Part shown: positions 47,606-59,500 of the stretch, piece by piece
Position numbering within the stretch: position 1 is the stretch's first letter
Layout: each line of letters opens with the position of its first letter
Source: Tigriopus japonicus
Taxonomy: Eukaryota; Arthropoda; Copepoda; Harpacticoida; Harpacticidae
Reading direction: 5' to 3'
DNA length: 64,000 bases
NCBI GenBank assembly: GCA_010645155.1
Contig: JAAGOF010000109.1
Coordinates: 455,116 to 519,115, forward strand
Made by a program: the position numbers and the translations under genes
Notes under the pieces: model-generated
Seen by the model: only the letters and a program-made list of their open reading frames with translations
Told to the model about the DNA's origin: nothing
Database searches by the model: none

Positions 47606-48463
47606 TTATAATTTAACGCAAGTGTCAGTCCCTGGATATTCGGGCAAGTTCAATTGATACTTGGCTGCCAGATCTATGGGCACAAACCGCCCTCCCAAAT
47701 AGTGATATTTACCCTGGAATTTCATGGCGCACAACTTTGGCGCCGTTAGCGAAATCAAGAGCTCAGGTTTGAGTCCCAACTCATTGATATCGCCATGTTC
47801 CACATCCCAACCCGATGGAACATCTACACTGGCAATGGGTAAAGGGGTTTGGGACATGCGTGAAATGATATCTACAAATTGAGATCGGACCGGAGGCTTA
47901 AAACTGAATCCGAACAATGCATCCACAACCAATTTAAAAGATCTATCCATTTCATCTTGAGTGGGGGTCTGTTCCAGGAAGGGTAAGCCCATTTTGACAC
48001 ATTGCGTTACTAAATTTTGATACAAAGGCTTTTCGGTGCGTTTGGGGTAAAAAATCACGGGGTCATATCCTAGTAGGGACAAATGTCTGGCGCAAACCAA
48101 ACCATCTCCTCCATTGTTTCCTGGGCCGCAACAAACAAGGATGCGTTGGCCTTGGATTTCGGGGAAAGATTTGGCAATGGCATGGGCGCAAGAAAGGCCG
48201 GCCAATTCCATTAATTGGTCCACGGAGAAACGGTACTCGTTGAAGAGCTCAACGTCAATGTTGGTGGCTTGCTCTTGATTGAGGTATTTGAGACTCATGG
48301 TTCTGGTTTGAATGGAGCGAATTTTTAGTGAAAAGGACCACGATTTTTGAGGAAATATGAGGGACGAGAAGAACAATCGGGATGCCATTGTAAACAGGCT
48401 TTTAGTTGTGACTTGAAAAAAGGACCAGAATGTCATGAAATTTTGGTCAACAGAGCGGAACAT
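47606..48463 (-). CDS. NAXE: NAD(P)H-hydrate epimerase
   Basis: A 285-residue single-exon frame starts at ATG 48463. The first ~55 residues are basic, Ser/Phe-rich and free of acidic clusters ([20 protein letters not shown] within), a plausible mitochondrial presequence; a second in-frame Met ([10 protein letters not shown]) could give a cytosolic form. The YjeF-N domain follows: [96 protein letters not shown] and [20 protein letters not shown]. It epimerises the damaged cofactors R-NADHX/R-NADPHX so the dehydratase NAXD can repair them. It converges with the Rossmann-fold gene with 20 bp between stop codons. Confidence 0.96.
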   Translation of the reverse strand: MFRSVDQNFMTFWSFFQVTTKSLFTMASRLFFSSLIFPQKSWSFSLKIRSIQTRTMSLKYLNQEQATNIDVELFNEYRFSVDQLMELAGLSCAHAIAKSFPEIQGQRILVCCGPGNNGGDGLVCARHLSLLGYDPVIFYPKRTEKPLYQNLVTQCVKMGLPFLEQTPTQDEMDRSFKLVVDALFGFSFKPPVRSQFVDIISRMSQTPLPIASVDVPSGWDVEHGDINELGLKPELLISLTAPKLCAMKFQGKYHYLGGRFVPIDLAAKYQLNLPEYPGTDTCVKL

Positions 48464-48505
48464 TTAATAAGATACAGAGTGAGTGCATAAAACTCCTCAT
48501 TTTAC

Positions 48506-48645
48506 CTGTATTTTTGGTAATGGTGACTTTAAACAAAATCAAGGACTTTTCATGCGGTCGGTTGGAAATTATTTCATGAATTTTCCACTTGAAGAATTTG
48601 CCAGATTGATCATCTACTTCTACAAGTGCGCCTGATTTGTCAGCC
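48506..48645 (-). CDS. Unassigned internal exon upstream of NAXE
   Basis: A 140-nt minus-strand segment lies between a strong acceptor (TTTTTCTGCTTTCAG|GGCTGA) and a donor (AAATACAG|GTAAAA). One frame is open throughout and reads ADKSGALVEVDDQSGKFFKW, then KIHEIISNRPHEKSLILFKV, ending TITKNT. Composition is protein-like. I recognise no family. It could be a 5' exon extending NAXE, an alternative exon, or part of a gene whose other exons I cannot see. If it is unspliced the frame ends 18 codons later. Confidence 0.4.
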
Positions 48646-48972
48646 CTGAAAGCAGAAAAAGACAAAATCCCAAATCGCAAAACCTCTTATTTCCAAGTGT
48701 TCCAGGGAGTCCAAGTTTTATACTAGCCTTTTTAAAGCTCAAGATCTCGCTATTTTGAGCTCAAAATTATTGGCAAACTGTTGAATGAGTGCTGACTGAC
48801 ATTCATTTTAAAAAAAACCGGTTTTATTTTACTAATTCATTCCCTTCCATGGTCTCGTTTTGCACTTTCTCTCCATCTACCAAAAAAGACAACAGACGCT
48901 CTAATGTAAATAAACAGAATACCTCCTGGAAGAGATTTGGAACTGTTTCTTTTGGATCCATCCATTCAAGTC

Positions 48973-50840
48973 ATGACTCGGAAATCCAATCCCTCCTTAG
49001 AGGCCGGATCTGAGGCCAAGGATCCCGAATCTCCAGGAAAAGTGGACAAAGTGGCGGTTGCCGTCCGACATCCCGGCGTTTTCATGGAAACCGAGGATTT
49101 GGAGAAGGAAATTGGACAAAAACTGGAAAAAGGCGTAGTGCCCGAGGCCATTGAGATCAAATCCGCCCATAAACTCATCACTCCTAAGCTCGTGGACCCA
49201 CCCCATGATCAAGGCAAAGAGGTAGTTCAATCCCAAGCACCAGAAGATCCCAAAATTGAGAAGGATCCTGCAGAGGAAGAGGTTAAATTGGAACCCCAAG
49301 AAAGTTCCACCCAAAAACATGATGAAGTGGTGGGAGAAGAGATTGAAATCGCGGAAAAATCCACGCCAACCAAAACTCGGAGCTCCATCAGCACTCGGAG
49401 AAGTAAGAAATTGGAGGAACAATCCAGACCAGCGCCTTTGAAGCCCACCATGTCCGTGGAATCCAACCGAGAGAATCCCATGGAAGATCATGACCAGAGT
49501 GAAGAAGGATTGGAGCGGGTGAAATCTTTGTCGATTCTGGATGATGACCATTCCGAAGCGGATAGCATGGGATCCGAGATTCGGGATGATACGGAATCCG
49601 TGGCCAGTGGGAGTACATTAACGACTCGATCCTCTAATCGACGCAAACGGGATCCCACTGCCAATCTGACCAAGAAGGCTAAGCTAAGAGCTGCCCAGAA
49701 AAACAAGTCGGCCAATTTGAATGGCAAGGGCAAAAGCCGGAGGTTTATTTTCAAGAAGAGTGTAAGCTATTTTGTTATTTTCTCACACGTGGAACTCTAA
49801 TTCAGCGCTTTGATCACGCTACGTCTTCTTGTGGCTTTGATCAAATTCAAAGACAGGATTGGAAATGTCTGTCCCTTTCTCGAATTGAAAGATAACGATC
49901 CTCCCTTTGATCTGCGGATGATTAGTTCTACTTTTGTTGGCCTTTAAAGTATTTGGCATTGACACTGGCGATGTCGGGCAAAACTACAAAGTTGGAAAGT
50001 GCAACCAGGCCCTCAATTTATCGAAAATTCATTCGTAATGATTTTATTTAGTCGTTCATTATATTTTTTCTGTTTACAGTCTATTCGTGCCCCCACATCT
50101 GTTGCTAGAGCTATAACATCCGATCGAGTATTCTACAAGGTAAGTTGTCTATTCAAATCAACTTATTCAAGAACATGATATCGTTTGAACCACTCATAGG
50201 AGACAATACTTTTGTTAAAAAAAGTTCATCAGAGTACCAATTTTCTGTCACATGCAAAAGCGATTCTATTTAATACTATAAACCAAGGCACAACCTAAGC
50301 CCCGACATTCACTGCCATCATCTGCGCGTTAAAGGTTGCTTAATTTGACATGTTCACCGCCTGCATAATAATACTTTAAGCGCTCTATTGTCAATTACTT
50401 TTAACAAGAATGGATATTCTTCTGACTAATTTTTGCACTTTCTACAGGGTCAATGCTTCACAACTGGCGACATTGTGTCCGTGACAGACATCGAAGGTGG
50501 CATTTACTACGCCCAATTAAGAGGATTTCTCACTGATCAGTATTGCGAAAAGAGTGGAGTGATCTCGTGGCTTTTGCCCACCATTCACAGTCCTCTCCCA
50601 GAAGATGGATTTGATGCGGGAACCTACGTGATCGGGCCGGAAGAGGAGCTTCCGCGGAAATTGGAATGCTTCACCTTTGTCATGCACGCACCTGATGATT
50701 ACTTCTACTACAAAAACGCCCCTTATCCCACCCGTTCGGTGAAACCGGATCAAGAATACCTGATGACGAGGGCGGGCCCGAAAGTCAGGCTCATCAACCA
50801 TGGAAAGGCGGTGTATAGGGATATGGATCTTTATGATTGA
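48973..50840 (+). CDS. GATAD1: GATAD1 homologue (GATA zinc finger domain-containing protein 1), three exons
   Basis: Exons are 48973-49761, 50080-50139 and 50448-50840 (donors AGT|GTAAGC and AAG|GTAAGT; acceptors TTTACAG and TCTACAG), all phase 0, giving 413 aa. The GATAD1-specific C-terminus is clear: KGKSRRFIFKKS, SIRAPTSVARAITSDRVFYK, GDIVSVTDIEGGIYYAQLRG, FLTDQYCEKSGVISWLLPT, YVIGPEEELPRKLE and APDDYFYYKNAPYPT. GATAD1 is a chromatin-associated factor found with H3K4me3-reader and HDAC/KDM5-type complexes. The N-terminal 250 residues are acidic/Ser-rich and contain no Cys-X2-Cys finger, which the vertebrate protein (about 269 aa) carries at its N-terminus. The ATG at 48973 is the first in frame; an upstream exon with the finger is not visible. 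Confidence 0.9.
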
Positions 50841-51980
50841 GCCTCAATCAATGATGTTCGGGAATGAAAAAATAGAAAAATATATACGTGTGAACTGAAT
50901 GAAAAAAGCTTCAGGGAAATGAGCCTTTTTTATGCCCTTGTAATTAGGTGAAAGACATTTCAATCAGATGAACCCAGGACCCAAATGTGCACAGAACGCA
51001 GCCAAACTAAAGTTGTTTAAACGTACAAAGGTTCCGTTTGTTTCATAACAATTTTGACCAAAAAAAACCTGTTTAAACTGATCAATTTTGCCTGAATAAT
51101 AATATTTTCCAGTTAAAAAATGTTGGGGAATGGTTAAGTATTAAAAGGAAAATAGCTTGGGAATTTTTTTACATTCAAAGCCCAGGGAGACTAACCACGG
51201 GTTTTGTGCATTCTGAATCCGGTTTTTTGTGGAGACATAACATTTCATTCTTTCTCACTCGGATCTTGATTGCAAAGGTACAACTGGGAAAGTTGATGTT
51301 AAGTTTACTGGAACTAATGTGGAGTGCACCTTTCAAGGTCATTAAGGAATGATAAACAGCAGCAGACCTCAAAGTTTTTTTTATTAGCGAGTTTTAACAT
51401 CAATGTTTATCCTAATGGGGTCCGCTACGCCATTTCCAGGACCGCAACCAATTGATTTCAGTTGGCCTTGAGTGACACGGAATCGGAAAGAGGTTTATCG
51501 ATATTTTGACAGCTGAACAAAAAAGTTTGGGAACCCCTGTTTTAGACAACCATCCCATCAAACAGATGAGTTGGTGAGCAAAAACCTGGGTGAAATCGGA
51601 GACACAAAAAAATGGCTTCTGAATCGGAGAATCTAGCTGAGTTTGATTTCCCTGCGGTTTCGACACTTGCGAGACTGACAAATGGATTTTAGTGTTCTTT
51701 TTGAAGAATGATGTTTTGCGACTGACAAAGACATAGACTGATAACGTGAGATTGCACATTTTTATGATTTGGATTTGGGCCGCTCATTAAAAATTGATAT
51801 TGTGAGCAATTAAGTACCTTCCCTGTTGAAATATAACATGTTCGACACATTCAGCCTTTTAAAAACATTTGACAAATGTTAAACTCATATTTATAGAGAT
51901 AAGGTAGGCGATCATTTCGTTGTGGACTATGCAAACATGTTTTAATAAACTATGTGCAAGAAATTTTGTGAAGGGAGGAG
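50841..51980. other. Intergenic 3' of GATAD1, no gene seen
   Basis: Short frames only. No canonical AATAAA was found in the first 150 bp after the stop; an ATAGAAAAATATATA stretch is nearby. Confidence 0.45.
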
Positions 51981-52231
51981 ACGTGGTGTCGTGGTTAGCG
52001 CAGTTTCCCATAGAGAGAGAGAGGTCCCAGGTTCGATTCTCCTCCCCGACCTTTCTCAAGGAAACTTTTAGACGTTAATCCACACCCACAGACGGAGAAC
52101 CATTCTGATACCGGACTTGAAATTGCCTATCGGAAATGATTTGAACGATGTGATGGCTGGCTTCGCTGGCTGGGCGAGGCTCAACCCTCCGATCCTAGGA
52201 CCTAGCACCAACAATCCAAAAAAAAAAAAAA
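51981..52231 (+). mobile_element. tRNA-derived SINE
   Basis: The head (51981-52052) has an A box-like GTGGTTAGCGCAG and a B box GGTTCGATTC at tRNA spacing, but the T stem does not pair properly, so it is not a functional tRNA. A ~160-bp unrelated body follows and ends in A14 (52218-52231). A diverged target duplication may be present (AAGAAATTTTGTG before, GAGAATTTTTTG after). The 175-codon minus frame across it is an artefact. Confidence 0.65.
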
Positions 52232-54383
52232 CTTGAGAATTTTTTGCCACCTTATCAAAATGTTGAACGTGTTTCGACAATGTGACGTTAATTTGTTTGT
52301 CTGAAAATTTTCCGAAAAATTGAAAGCCATGCAAAATTTTGCCTGCAACCAAAGCATACATTTTTGAAAATTTAAATGAAAAAAACATGGCAAATTCGAA
52401 ACTTTTCCAACAAACAAAGCGCACAAATTCGCATTTTTTTCTTTTCGCATTTAAGGCCCACTCTTTACACATATTTTTCGGTTCAATGCACATGTACTGT
52501 ATTCGTGTTCCAATGTTGTGGGACCATATTACTAGGTCTGGAAATATGAGAGTGGCGCACAATCCAATTTTGGAACCCAAAGGATCATCCGGCACCCCAA
52601 AACGTGGAACTACAATAAAATCATTCTGTTCACATCCGTTTCCATGTCATACTTGAAATCAGATTCTCCCAAATGCATTCTCGCGTAGCCTCAAAGCGAG
52701 GGTTCCACTTCTCATTGGAAGATCAATGAGCAAAATCCGGTTTAGTATCAAACTTGTGGAGAATGATCACAATGTGAAACCTCTGGCCAAGTTTGGCAAC
52801 ACCAAAAAATCAGCGAGATGGAAAGTGATTGTTTTGAAAGGCATTTGTCGAGAACCATGAAAATGGAACACTTGTGAAGCAAAGATGTCAGTCCAATTTC
52901 TTGGCAAATCAACTCATGGGGAACTGAAATCTTATCAAAATTGAAAATCCAATGCAATATTTTTGTTATTTAATAGATTACTTGTACTTAGAACGCGTTT
53001 CGTACTTAGGAGTTCTAAGAACAAGATTGAGGGAAAAGGCTTCTTTTCTTTTAATGAAAGTGCTCCAAGAATTGATAACACTTTCACAAAGGAGAGATGC
53101 TCAAAGAAACCAACGACCAAATTTAAATTCATTTGTGTTCTTGTGAGCTCAAAATAACTCAAGCCATCTTCTTGAGAGACAACATGAACTTCTGATGGCG
53201 TCATATTTATATAAAAAAAAATAATATTTTTCTCAGTGTACTTCTAGGAAACATATTAAAGAGGATGATATTTTCGTCATGGTGAACATGCAAGAGACAT
53301 CGTTAAGTCCATCCTATGTCATATGATTTCCAATCAACCTCTTTCATAGAATGAAATATCTTCAAGTCTCAAGTTTTTTTCTTTTAGGGGTGACAAATTT
53401 TTTTTTAGAGTCGATTCTAATGGATAAATCATTCTCATCGAAAATTTTAATGCCATTATGACATGAACAAATGCGAATGAGCTGCAGATGTTGAACCCAT
53501 CCATTGGAAAACAGTGTTTCAAACACGGTTTCTTAACTTGACAAGAAGCACAAGGGTGCAAAAATTAATCGCACAAGTGCCCCTAAAAGTTTTCTCATTG
53601 TATTTCTAATATCGGACAAGTCCCGTAATGTCATAATTGTTCTGTGTGGATGAGCCTAAACCATTTCGAAGTACTTTTTCAAGAAAATTATAACTTGCCG
53701 TTTCCTTCTTTCTTTTGTTGGTTCTAGCTAGAGACCACACAATAAAACGTCTCTAGTTCTGGCCAAGGACATCCTAGCTCACAAGTTTTCCAAAACAATG
53801 GGACAGTTCCAAGAATTCTTCGAAAGAGATGCCAAAATTCTTCTAGTTCATTCCTTTTCTTCCACCCAGTGATTCGCAAGTAAGACTTTGCATACCGTTG
53901 GACGAAATATCCCATTGGCGACTTTGTTTGATCCGAACTACAACTTCAACATATTGTTAGAGACAGGGAAATTACGAAACCAGAGACAAATGAGAATGCA
54001 CCAAGCAATGAATAGAGCGAATGTCATACTCTTGCTGAGAGAGACTAACTTGTTGTTCTCGATTCGCCCAACTTTGGATTTATGGATCCAACATTCCTTA
54101 CAAACGTAGAAGTAGTATCTCATCGAGGACATTAATAGATCCTCGCAATGGAATGGCTCTCTTAGGAAAACAAAATCAACCAACATGGACCACGATTCCT
54201 CTTTCTGAAACATATAGGGCCTAAACCCAAAATTCACAAGGTCGAGATTGGCAAAAAGATTATACGAAGGGAAGCTTAGCTTAATATATTATATCGAGTG
54301 CGGCGAAAAAATCGTCACTTTCAATCTGAAAGCTCTTCAAGGTACAGTATATTTGGGCAACCAGTCGTACAGGGTCTTGGAGA
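52232..54383. other. Intergenic, no gene seen
   Basis: AT-rich sequence with short frames. No repeat termini were recognised. Confidence 0.45.
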
Positions 54384-55619
54384 AAAATCCAGACAAAGTT
54401 AAACTGCCTCCAGACCAATAAGTAGAGCAAGTAGCAAATTCATTTAAATGGCATTGGAAAGGTTGCATTATTAGATTTCAAATAGTACTATTTTTGGCAC
54501 AATTGTTCACAACACAACAATGGAGCAAACAAGGAGGGCAGTGATCATTGAAATGGCCCGCACTGGTAACAAGCCCACAGTCATTGTGAAGGCACTCAAA
54601 TACCCAAGGAGCGCCGTCTACAATGTTTACAAGTGCTGGAAAGAGGAGGGAATCGACAAGAGGAGGCCCCACACACCTCGCAGTGACAAGAAGAGGACAC
54701 CCAGGTTTGTAGCTGGCATCAAGAAATCAATAAGGTCTTCCTGAGGAACTCAATGTCAACATCTGCAAAAAACAGAGTTGTGGGTGTGTCCACCATCTCC
54801 AGGGCCATCAACAGCGACCTGAAGATGCATTCCTACAGGCTCTACACCCGCCATATCGTCACTGATGACATGAGGGCCAAGAGGGTGGAGAATGAGACAA
54901 AGTTGCTCAACAACCTGAAGTCTCATGGCGGAAGAATCATTTTTTCAGTGATGAGAAGATGATTGGAGAGTGAACAGGTCATACAATGTCCAGAACAACA
55001 GGTGGGTGGCTAGCAACAGGTCCCTGGCCCCTCACGCCTTCACCAGCAAATTTCAGGCCTCTGTAATGACCCTGGTCGTCTTGGGGAAAAATGGGTCCAT
55101 GATGCCACCCTTCTTCTTCAACCCCAAAGAGAGGGTGGGCACAGACAGGGACTGTGAGGTGATGAAGACCATGGTGATCCTGTGGATGGCGCAGGAGGCC
55201 GATGGTGCCAAGTTCATCTTCCAGCAAGACTCAGCCCCGGCTTACAAGGCCAAGAACACCCAGAACCTCCTAAATATCAACATCAAGTTTTGGGACCCCA
55301 AGACCTGGCCCCCTAACTCACCTGACATGAATCCTCTGGATTACTACTCCTAGGGAAAGTTAGAGAGGGAGGTCTGTGCTACCAGCCACAACTTCATCAA
55401 TGCCCTCAAGACCTCCATCAACTGTCAGTGGGCTGCCATTGATCCCACAGGTATCATCAATGACTGCAAGTCCTTCTGGCCCAGGATTGATAGGATGATT
55501 GAGAGGGAGGGGCAGCATATTGAATAAATGTATTCTTAATTAGTTGGGCTTTCAAATAAAACATTAACTGACTTGCTCTACTTATTGATATGGAGGCAGT
55601 TAAATTGTGTCCGGATTTA
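54384..55619 (+). mobile_element. Tc1/mariner-superfamily element, inactive
   Basis: Terminal inverted repeats of about 50 bp pair: the left (AAATCCAGACAAAGTTAAACTG..., from about 54384) against the right, ending near 55619 (reverse complement TAAATCCGGACACAATTTAACTG). Both share TGCCTCC and CAATAAGTAGAGCAAGT-like blocks with several mismatches. The element is about 1.24 kb and encloses a broken transposase. The terminal TA duplication is not clear, so exact ends are ±3 bp. Confidence 0.85.
54520..55527 (+). pseudogene. Tc1/mariner transposase, broken
   Basis: The order is N-terminal HTH (MEQTRRAVIIEMARTGNKPT, then SAVYNVYKCWKEEG), a second HTH region (GVSTISRAINSD), first catalytic Asp in an FSDEK segment, second in FIFQQDSAPAYKAKNTQNLL, third in PPNSPDMNPLDYY about 36 residues later. 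That places it near the DD37D/E (maT/ITmD37) group. It is interrupted by a TGA after about 54742, frame changes near 54960, and a TAG in place of Trp after DYYS (55351-55353). The C-terminal part (to TAA 55525-55527) remains readable. Non-functional. Confidence 0.85.
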
Positions 55620-55682
55620 TCTGCAAGATGCTTACAAGAACAAAATATTCAGCCTAAGAATATGATGGCTTGGCTATTGGAA

Positions 55683-56270
55683 TCATTGATGGACTCGCCT
55701 TTTTGGGAGCCATGATGGCCTCAAGGTGGCCTCAGAAAACCTTGCATCCTTTGAGGATATGGTCCTTGGACATTGCCTCCTAATGTCAGCTGGCGGATGC
55801 CTTGAGGGTATCAATGTTTGGGTGACAAACAGTGCAGACCTTGGACTTGATGTGCACCCAAAAAGTGTAGCCCCATGGATTGCAATTGGGTCTGTATGGT
55901 GGCTACAAGTTCTTTGGGCAGAAAGGATTTTTTCCTCCAACCTCAATTGGGCCATATTGTAGGTGTGAAGGTGCCCCATCATACTTAAACATTACATTCA
56001 TGTCTGGGTAGTTGGCCAAGAACCATGGTAATAACTTCTCCTCTAAAATCTGCGTGTGTTCAGTCACTGTGAGACTGGAACCAACTAACAAACAGATGAG
56101 GGTGCACCCTCAGAGGCCACAAAGGCAAATTACATTGCAAATGCAAGTTGGTTTGTGGTGCTACAAGTCCAGAAAGGCTTGTCTATTTTCCTCCACAAAT
56201 TTGCAATCTCTGTAAGATTTTTCTCAGCATCCGCAGGACTTGGATCAAAATTTGTTGGATGAAACCTTCT
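55683..56270 (-). pseudogene. Second Tc1/mariner transposase remnant, opposite orientation
   Basis: Minus-strand pieces read TQILEEKLLPWFLANYPDMN, then FKYDGAPSHLQYGP, a stop, then PPYRPNCNPWGYTFWVHI, KSKVCTVCHPNIDTLKAS, further stops, and AMSKDHILKGCKVF. This is the C-terminal half of a mariner-type transposase (xxDGAPSH, PPxSPDxNPxDYxFW) with at least four stops. It is more decayed than its neighbour at 54520-55527 and of a different subfamily. Its N-terminal half is not recognisable, and terminal repeats were not found. Confidence 0.75.
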
Positions 56271-56301
56271 CCGATTCTGAGACACTTAGAATGCTCTAGC
56301 A

Positions 56302-56545
56302 CAAGGGCAGGCAACCGGTCACCAATGTGGGCCCAAGGTTGGTTGTGGGGCGGGGGGCAGGAGCTATAAGTAAAGTCCAAAATATGGCCCGCAAGCCATC
56401 AAGCCTCTTTGTGACCCACAACTTTGTGACCCAGGGGCCCACAAATTTGTTGGCCCCTGAACCAAACAATGTCTAATTGGTGAGCCCATGACAACACGTA
56501 ACCAAATTTGATGGGCCTAGACACAAAAGTGGTTGCCGACCCCTA
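56302..56545. mobile_element. hAT MITE, older copy of the 27764 family
   Basis: Left terminus CAAGGGCAGGCAACC, right (reverse complement) TAGGGGTCGGCAACC. Flanks CTCTAGCA and CTCCAGCC are an 8-bp duplication with two differences. The interior AGGAGCTATAAGTAAAGTCC, with AAAATATGG following, matches the copy at 27764-27954. At 244 bp it has an internal expansion rich in TTTGTGACCCA repeats. Confidence 0.8.
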
Positions 56546-59500
56546 CTCCAGCCTTTTGTTCGTTTGTTTCCTTTTGAAATTCATGGTATTTTTATGCTTA
56601 AATTTACTGAGTTTTGATGTATTTAACAATAACAAAGTGTAAAGAATTTTTCGCCGCATCCAGTAGCGAGCAGTGATGTGAATACAATGAAGATCAAATG
56701 GGAAATAATTATCTTTATTGCTCCGACGCATGTTTGTCGATGTGGTTACAATGAAAGTATGTTATATGGTATAGATGGAGGTGTTTTCCACACAACAACC
56801 CCATCCGCATTCCGCTCTGAGCAATGAAACACTCGTTTCGAGCAAAATAAATAATGATCATTGTTGAAAGGTTCAGAGGATCTTCCTTCGATAGTTCGGG
56901 TTCAATGGGATGTTTGTTAGTATTCGGCTTCTCCAAAAGTGTGATAGGATCTCCAGCATCAGGTTGGGAACGGGTAGTGGTACCGGTAAGTCTAAAAGAC
57001 TTACCGGTTAGTTTTAGTAAGTTTACTTACTTACTTATAAGCCTTCATATGCACTTCCAACCGAAATCGCTGCGATTCTTCCTGGTGCGATTCGATTGAG
57101 CCAATACTCGACAGAGCGTGGTTTCGGTTAAGTAATGCATTATAGTAATATTTGATGTGTAGGGAAGTCTAAGATAACTCTTCAGATACTTGGAGACGAT
57201 TGCATTTAGGGGCCTGCCACATGTTTTTTTGAAATGTTAAGAGCAAAGACATGCTCATATTGGTATTGGTACAATATAAGTAGTGAACATTCTGAGACCC
57301 ATCTGCTGACTGCTTCATTAATATATCCGGTGCGGCTGTCTAGATATGATCCATACAGCTTGTTACTAGCTCGTACACACATTAGTAAAATAAATACACA
57401 TAATATAAATATACATATAATAGCTGATATGTTAAGCATGCCTCAAGTCAACTTGAAGTAAACCTTCTCATTATTTGACCTTAACATAAGGTTTGATCGA
57501 CGAGAAGCATGACAGGAAGCATGTGAGGCGATGCGATTCTCCGGCGTCATTCGAGAAAAGCCAAATCGATGGAAAAACCAGGCAAGCGGACTCTGAAGTA
57601 AACTAGCAAGTCAACTATCGAGCTTTGCCCTCATAGCATACGACCTAATATATACACGAGTAATACACAATAGAAATGGCCATGCTCGAGTATTGTTCCA
57701 CCACCTAAGGTAAGTTTTTACTTTTGAAAAAAATCAGCTTGCGAGTATCAAATAAAATCAAATTTTATGAGAAGAGTTCAATACCACAAATAAATCTAAT
57801 TTCAAAACAAACTTGAGAAGTAGTAGGAATCATTTCAAGCACAATATCTTCAAAATTAAATGCGTGCGGCAGTTGGAACCTATCTAACATCCATGTATTT
57901 AGAGGTCTCTGTCTTGTGCAAGCGGAATGACGCCCATTCTGGTATTCTGATGGGACTTCAATGTACGTTTTTCTTGAAGGTAGTGCACGTTTAAAAGATC
58001 TTTGGGCACTCACAACCAACTTTTTGGATAAACCAATGAATACCAATTATTCTAAGATGGAGCGAAGAACTGAAAAATAACATGTTGATTTATGGGATAC
58101 CATTAGTTTTAAGTACAACTTATGCATTATTTATCTTACATGATGGAAAAATAGCGCTGCATGAATTACTGTGACAAGTAAATGGTATAACGAAAGCAAT
58201 TTGGAACTAAACCAAATTTGATTCATTTTGTGTTACCAAAGCTGAACTGAATTGGTTTGGTGCCAAACTCTGTCCTGAAATTCATTCATTAAAACATTCA
58301 AACAAGCCTTCGTAAAATTAGGAAGCTGAGAGTGAGCTTATCTTGCAAAGTCAGGATCCCTTGAGAACAAAAATAAACAAAAAAGATCGTCATATCCTGC
58401 CAGATTTTCCCAGTAAGACCACGAACCAAGGTCTTCCCGCTTCCTAGACTAAGACAAGTAAAATAAGAAGTCCAATCAAGGTCTTCCTTTGTTGACGAAA
58501 CACTTTTGTCTCAATTCTCTCAATTTGTTCAAAAACATCGAGGGAACTCTTATTGGCTAAGTAATTAAAAAAGTTGTTTGAGAAAGCATCCTGAAATAAC
58601 AAAAGCTTAATAAACACCACGGGAAAAAGCTCGTTTTCAAAAGCTATCACTACCAATTAGTTGTTTGACGGAAGTTGAGTCTGAGAATACAACAAATGTG
58701 ATGGATCGTTCTTCAGAAAGCGTATTGGGACAAGAGGCAAAGATAAATGCTGGGAAATGGAACATCGTGTTAACAAGATTAAGGACTTTTTTGGTAGGTC
58801 TTTAAGTCTAGTCTTGTTGAGTTTTGTTTGACGTCAAAGGCTTAACCTCAAAGAGACTGGACGTGAAATAATGCGTCAAAAATGTCATGAAGCAAGGCTT
58901 TCAGGTTATTGAATTCTAGAGTTCCGTTTAATATTTTTTGCGAGTAACCTGTGCTAGCGAAATATTTTGCGGATGACGAATTGAGTATAGGGTCATTAGG
59001 TTGACAAGCCAAACACAGAAACCAAGTGGGTTTTTACTTGCTGGTTGGATTTTCGGGATTGTAGAACCTTTCCAAAATCATCATTTTCTTATCCAACGGA
59101 GACGGAGACATTAATCAGATTTCTTTTGAGGTCCCACAAATAATGAACTATCCAAATTCTTGAGGACCACTTTAGCAATCTTTTAGCTAGAGTTTGACGA
59201 GTTCTTAGATGGAACTGCCTTTTGAAAAACTAGAATTTGATTTGAAAACCGATGATGAATCAGACCAGCCTAAGAAACCAGCAATCCCTGAACCACAGTT
59301 GCAGTTGTGGCTTTGATCCCAATGTTTTACATTGGCAAGAAAAGCTACTTATCCATTCTTGAAATCTTTACTTGATGACGACGGCAATGAAATAAAACTT
59401 AACTCTACTTTATCAAGGAAGCCTTGAGCAATGAATGACGCTGAAGCTTTTAGAAAGATTACTTGAATTGCCTCGAGTGCAATTTGATATTATACATTTT

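Noticed and set aside
51981..52052. Functional tRNA gene
   Set aside because: A and B boxes are present, but the T stem does not pair and the middle is a GA-rich simple repeat; the A-tail downstream makes it a SINE head.
52068..52595. 175-codon minus-strand frame
   Set aside because: It runs through a SINE body and its poly(A) tail.
57650..57690. Partial second copy of the 59611 foldback element
   Set aside because: About 19 of 24 positions match over one short stretch only, with no arms, so chance cannot be excluded.
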